From contig CAKRQV010000030.1 in assembly GCA_934394565.1 (NCBI GenBank), positions 1-17,732 of the forward strand: DNA of 17,732 bases. The letters run 5' to 3'. The notes under the pieces are model-generated. The model saw only the letters and a list, made by a program, of their open reading frames with translations, had not been told where the DNA came from and ran no database searches. Below, one piece after another: positions 16,120 to 17,732 of this stretch. The position numbers and the translations under genes are program-made. Numbering within the stretch: the first letter of the stretch is position 1; each line of letters starts with the position of its first letter. The DNA comes from an uncultured Lachnospiraceae bacterium (GTDB taxonomy: Bacteria > Bacillota > Clostridia > Lachnospirales > Lachnospiraceae).

Positions 16120-16139
16120 GAACATGTATTATTATGTTC
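16120..16139. promoter_or_regulatory. Probable GntR operator just downstream of the binding-protein promoter
   Basis: GAACAT and ATGTTC flank an 8-bp centre (16120-16139). The internal CATGTATTA (16123-16131) is identical to one half of the perfect palindrome at 12906. The 12-mer ATGTATTATTAT is shared with 12939-12950. It would cover about +3 to +22 of the transporter transcript, a position where a repressor blocks initiation or escape. The second half-site is degenerate. Confidence 0.55.
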
Positions 16140-16148
16140 TGTGGTGTC

Positions 16149-16177
16149 ATATTAACACGTCTTATTATATTGGTCAA
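16149..16177 (-). promoter_or_regulatory. Promoter of the transporter operon
   Basis: On the - strand TTGACC (16177-16172) and TAATAT (16154-16149) are separated by exactly 17 bp. The start of transcription would be near 16142, about 65 nt before the solute-binding-protein ATG. GTGTCATATTAACAC (16144-16158), overlapping the -10 box, is a further imperfect inverted repeat. Confidence 0.8.
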
Positions 16178-16259
16178 TCCCCCTCTTATATTTTTTATAT
16201 TTTGGCGGATTTTCATGTTATTTTTTTATGCAACTTGCTAAAAAATTGTTCTTTAGCAC

Positions 16260-16288
16260 TTGCACTTGATAAAACATGATGGTACAAT
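16260..16288 (+). promoter_or_regulatory. Promoter of the gntR regulator gene
   Basis: TTGCAC (16260-16265) and TACAAT (16283-16288) are 17 bp apart. Transcription would start near 16295, giving a leader of about 40 nt with AGGAG at 16321-16325. No good copy of the CATGTATT half-site overlaps it, so the regulator may be less tightly self-controlled than its targets. Confidence 0.7.
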
Positions 16289-16335
16289 ATCACTAACATA
16301 TCATATATCGTAAATAAATAAGGAGTTGTAATACC

Positions 16336-17094
16336 ATGTTAAAACACGACAGTGCCATTCCGCTCTATCAGCAGATCGAGAATGACATCAAAGAAAAAAT
16401 TGCATCTGGTGAATACAAAGCAGGACAAATGCTCCCCAGTGAAAATAAATACTGCGAGATGTATAAGGTAAGTCGCGTTACTGTCCGAAATGCCATCACT
16501 GATCTCGTAGACGAAGGCATTCTCATCCGGAAACACGGAAAGGGAACATTTGTTGAAAACCAGAAAATCCAGAATAATCTGATTAAGTTTCAGGGATTTA
16601 CCAGCACCTGCCGGGAAAATAATATCAAAATACAAACACATATCCTGTGTGTCTGCCGCCAGGAAGCATCTTTGTACGACATCCGTACACTGAATCTCAA
16701 AGAAGGGGATGATGTTATCTATATCAAGCGTATCCGCTATGCCAATGATCAGCCTGTGATCATAGAACACGTACATCTTCCTTACCGGCAGTATGCCTTC
16801 CTGCTGGACGAGGATCTTGAAAATCGTTCCCTTTACGCAACAATCGAACAGCATACCGGTGCAAATCCGGAAAATTATTGTTTTGTAAAGCTCTGTCTGG
16901 AAGCCAGTGCCTCTACCCCGGAAGAATCTTTGTTTCTGGATATTCCAGCCGGAAGTCCCCTGTTTATTCTGAAAGAAGAAGTTATTTCCGATACCGGAGC
17001 ACCTGTTCACTGGACCAAGCAGATCATGTCTGGAAGCTACTTCAAATTTAATCTTTCTAATGAGGTCAATCATTTATCCATTAACATTGACTAA
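16336..17094 (+). CDS. GntR-family (HutC subfamily) transcriptional regulator
   Basis: 252 residues. The N-terminal winged helix-turn-helix (about 5-75) has PLYQQIENDIKEKI, the LPSENKYCEMYKVSRVTVRNAI helix pair and the wing RKHGKGTFV. The C-terminal UTRA effector domain (about 90-235) runs to SGSYFKFNL and normally binds a phosphosugar or related metabolite. It is divergent from the ABC/SIS/HAD cluster and is most likely its repressor, released by a pathway intermediate. B. subtilis FrlR is a GntR-type regulator in an analogous frl locus. The stop TAA is followed at once by TAG. The last A of TAA seems to come from an inserted group II intron, so the native 3' end may have been altered. Confidence 0.92.
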   Translation: MLKHDSAIPLYQQIENDIKEKIASGEYKAGQMLPSENKYCEMYKVSRVTVRNAITDLVDEGILIRKHGKGTFVENQKIQNNLIKFQGFTSTCRENNIKIQTHILCVCRQEASLYDIRTLNLKEGDDVIYIKRIRYANDQPVIIEHVHLPYRQYAFLLDEDLENRSLYATIEQHTGANPENYCFVKLCLEASASTPEESLFLDIPAGSPLFILKEEVISDTGAPVHWTKQIMSGSYFKFNLSNEVNHLSINID

Positions 17095-17096
17095 TA

Positions 17097-17131
17097 GGGT
17101 AGAGGGAGAATAAATTTTCCTCGCCCCTCCC
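17097..17131 (-). ncRNA. Group II intron domain VI with bulged branch-point A
   Basis: On the - strand GGGAGGGGCGAG (17131-17120) folds back on CTCCCTCTACCC (17108-17097) around an AT-rich loop. Outer GGG-CCC pairs are followed by A-U, G-C, G-U, G-C, G-C and, after a bulged C, three more pairs. A17100 is left unpaired, exactly as the branch adenosine of domain VI. Confidence 0.75.
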
Positions 17132-17134
17132 ATT

Positions 17135-17165
17135 GAACCGTACGTACGGGTCTCGTATACGGCTC
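17135..17165 (-). ncRNA. Group II intron domain V (catalytic hairpin)
   Basis: On the - strand GAGCCGT (17165-17159) pairs with ACGGTTC (17141-17135), with the catalytic AGC triad at the start of the helix and an internal stem ACGAGACCCGT. The size and sequence match bacterial domain V. It follows the maturase stop codon by about 6 nt and precedes domain VI by 3 nt. Confidence 0.85.
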
Positions 17166-17171
17166 TACAAC

Positions 17172-17732
17172 TTATATTCCAACTTTAACTAAGTAATAGG
17201 ATAAGGGATTGAGCAAATTAGCTCCGTCTTTTATCCTATTTTCAAGTAAATCTTTACTGATAATGAAATTTACTACGTTCATTCCACATCTTCTGTACCA
17301 TCCAAGTCTTGAGTTCGCAACTTTGAAAATTTCTTCCTGATTACATCCAGTCTTATTTTTCCAGTTTAGATAACTTAAATTTCTATAGATGGTTTTTGGT
17401 CTTTTCCACTGTTTCATTAGAATCACTCGCATTTTGTGTCTCAGCCATTCCCCAAGTTCTTCCATAAACAGCTTCATCATTCCAATTCTGAAATAATTTA
17501 TCCACCCTCGTGCAATCTCGTTTACTCTTTTAATTGTAACTGCAAGTGGTCTCGCTACCGCTTTTCCTCTTTTCAGATATTCACTTAGCTTCTTTTTCAG
17601 TTTCTTTTTCTTTTCATTGGCCGGTCTGACTTTCCATTCCGAACCATTCTTTAGAAATGTGAATCCAAGATATTTACTTCTTGTCGGTCTTACCACTTTC
17701 GTTTTCGTAGCATTTACTTTCAGGAATAGCTT
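17172..17732 (-). CDS. ltrA: Group II intron reverse transcriptase/maturase, C-terminal part (partial)
   Basis: The frame is open to the window edge and gives 186 residues, so the apparent GTG start at 17696 is internal. The first residues (LFLKVNATKTKVVRP, then SKYLGFTF) match the end of the reverse transcriptase core. The maturase-specific X domain follows, with the patterns ARPLAVTIKRVNEIARGW, INYFRIG and LRHKMRVILMKQWKRPKT, then a region with ANSRLGWYRRCGM and LLNPLSYYL. No HNH endonuclease zinc-finger region follows, so it belongs to an endonuclease-less class (such as C or D). The polymerase YxDD motif lies beyond the window. Its role is to aid splicing and mobility of the surrounding intron RNA. 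Confidence 0.9.
   Translation of the reverse strand, partial: KLFLKVNATKTKVVRPTRSKYLGFTFLKNGSEWKVRPANEKKKKLKKKLSEYLKRGKAVARPLAVTIKRVNEIARGWINYFRIGMMKLFMEELGEWLRHKMRVILMKQWKRPKTIYRNLSYLNWKNKTGCNQEEIFKVANSRLGWYRRCGMNVVNFIISKDLLENRIKDGANLLNPLSYYLVKVGI

Larger units (their letters stand above)
17094..17732 (-). mobile_element. Group II intron, 3' part (continues beyond the window)
   Basis: The element reads on the - strand: C-terminal part of an intron-encoded reverse transcriptase/maturase, then domain V and domain VI, then a 3' terminus that fits ...ACCCTAT at 17100-17094. The branch-point adenosine is seventh from the end and the terminal AY is as expected. It lies antisense to gntR and directly at its stop codon. 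The 5' part and 5' exon are off the window, so completeness and mobility cannot be judged. Confidence 0.85.

Noticed and set aside
16339..17073. Open frame of 244 codons on the - strand opposite gntR
   Set aside because: It is a shadow of a well-defined HutC regulator and has no start signal of its own.

Overview
The window looks like the chromosome of a low-to-mid GC Firmicute, most likely a gut Clostridia member of the Lachnospiraceae type. This is inferred from strong AGGAGG ribosome binding sites, consensus sigma-A promoters, hybrid and VanRS-like two-component genes, a DUF308 protein paired with a radical SAM protein, and a lipoprotein-dependent sugar ABC importer with no local ATPase. 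No phage genes, CRISPR array or plasmid functions are visible.

Left part (1-8232): a tRNA-Pro(CGG) is followed by a soluble hybrid histidine kinase on the + strand, driven by a near-perfect promoter and closed by a bidirectional terminator. Facing it on the - strand are a translationally coupled DUF308 membrane protein and radical SAM/SPASM-like enzyme. Upstream of these on the same strand is a translationally coupled OmpR-type regulator and membrane histidine kinase pair. A palindrome overlaps the regulator's likely -10 box.

Middle (8260-9873): a single beta-CASP metallo-beta-lactamase-fold RNA hydrolase on the - strand with its own terminator.

Right part (10026-17094): a sugar or amino-sugar catabolic locus. 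A HutC-type GntR regulator (+) is divergent from a - strand cluster: solute-binding lipoprotein, two permeases, two different FrlB-like SIS-domain proteins, and a HAD phosphatase/mutase. Both SIS proteins keep the Glu/His pair that I recall as catalytic in the FraB/FrlB deglycases and the family's C-terminal RRYYxxLEY tail. The best reading is uptake and breakdown of a glycated amine (Amadori-type compound) or a related phosphosugar conjugate. No sugar kinase and no ABC ATPase are present, so both would have to be encoded elsewhere or the route is different.

The regulatory DNA is unusually readable. The SIS-SIS-HAD genes have their own consensus promoter (TTGACA-17-TAATAT) whose spacer is filled by a perfect 16-bp palindrome. 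A related sequence lies just downstream of the solute-binding-protein promoter. These are the natural candidates for the GntR operator.

Right edge (17094-17732): the 3' end of a group II intron in the opposite orientation (maturase C terminus, domain V, domain VI with a bulged adenosine). It appears to end inside the gntR stop codon. The rest of the intron lies outside the window.
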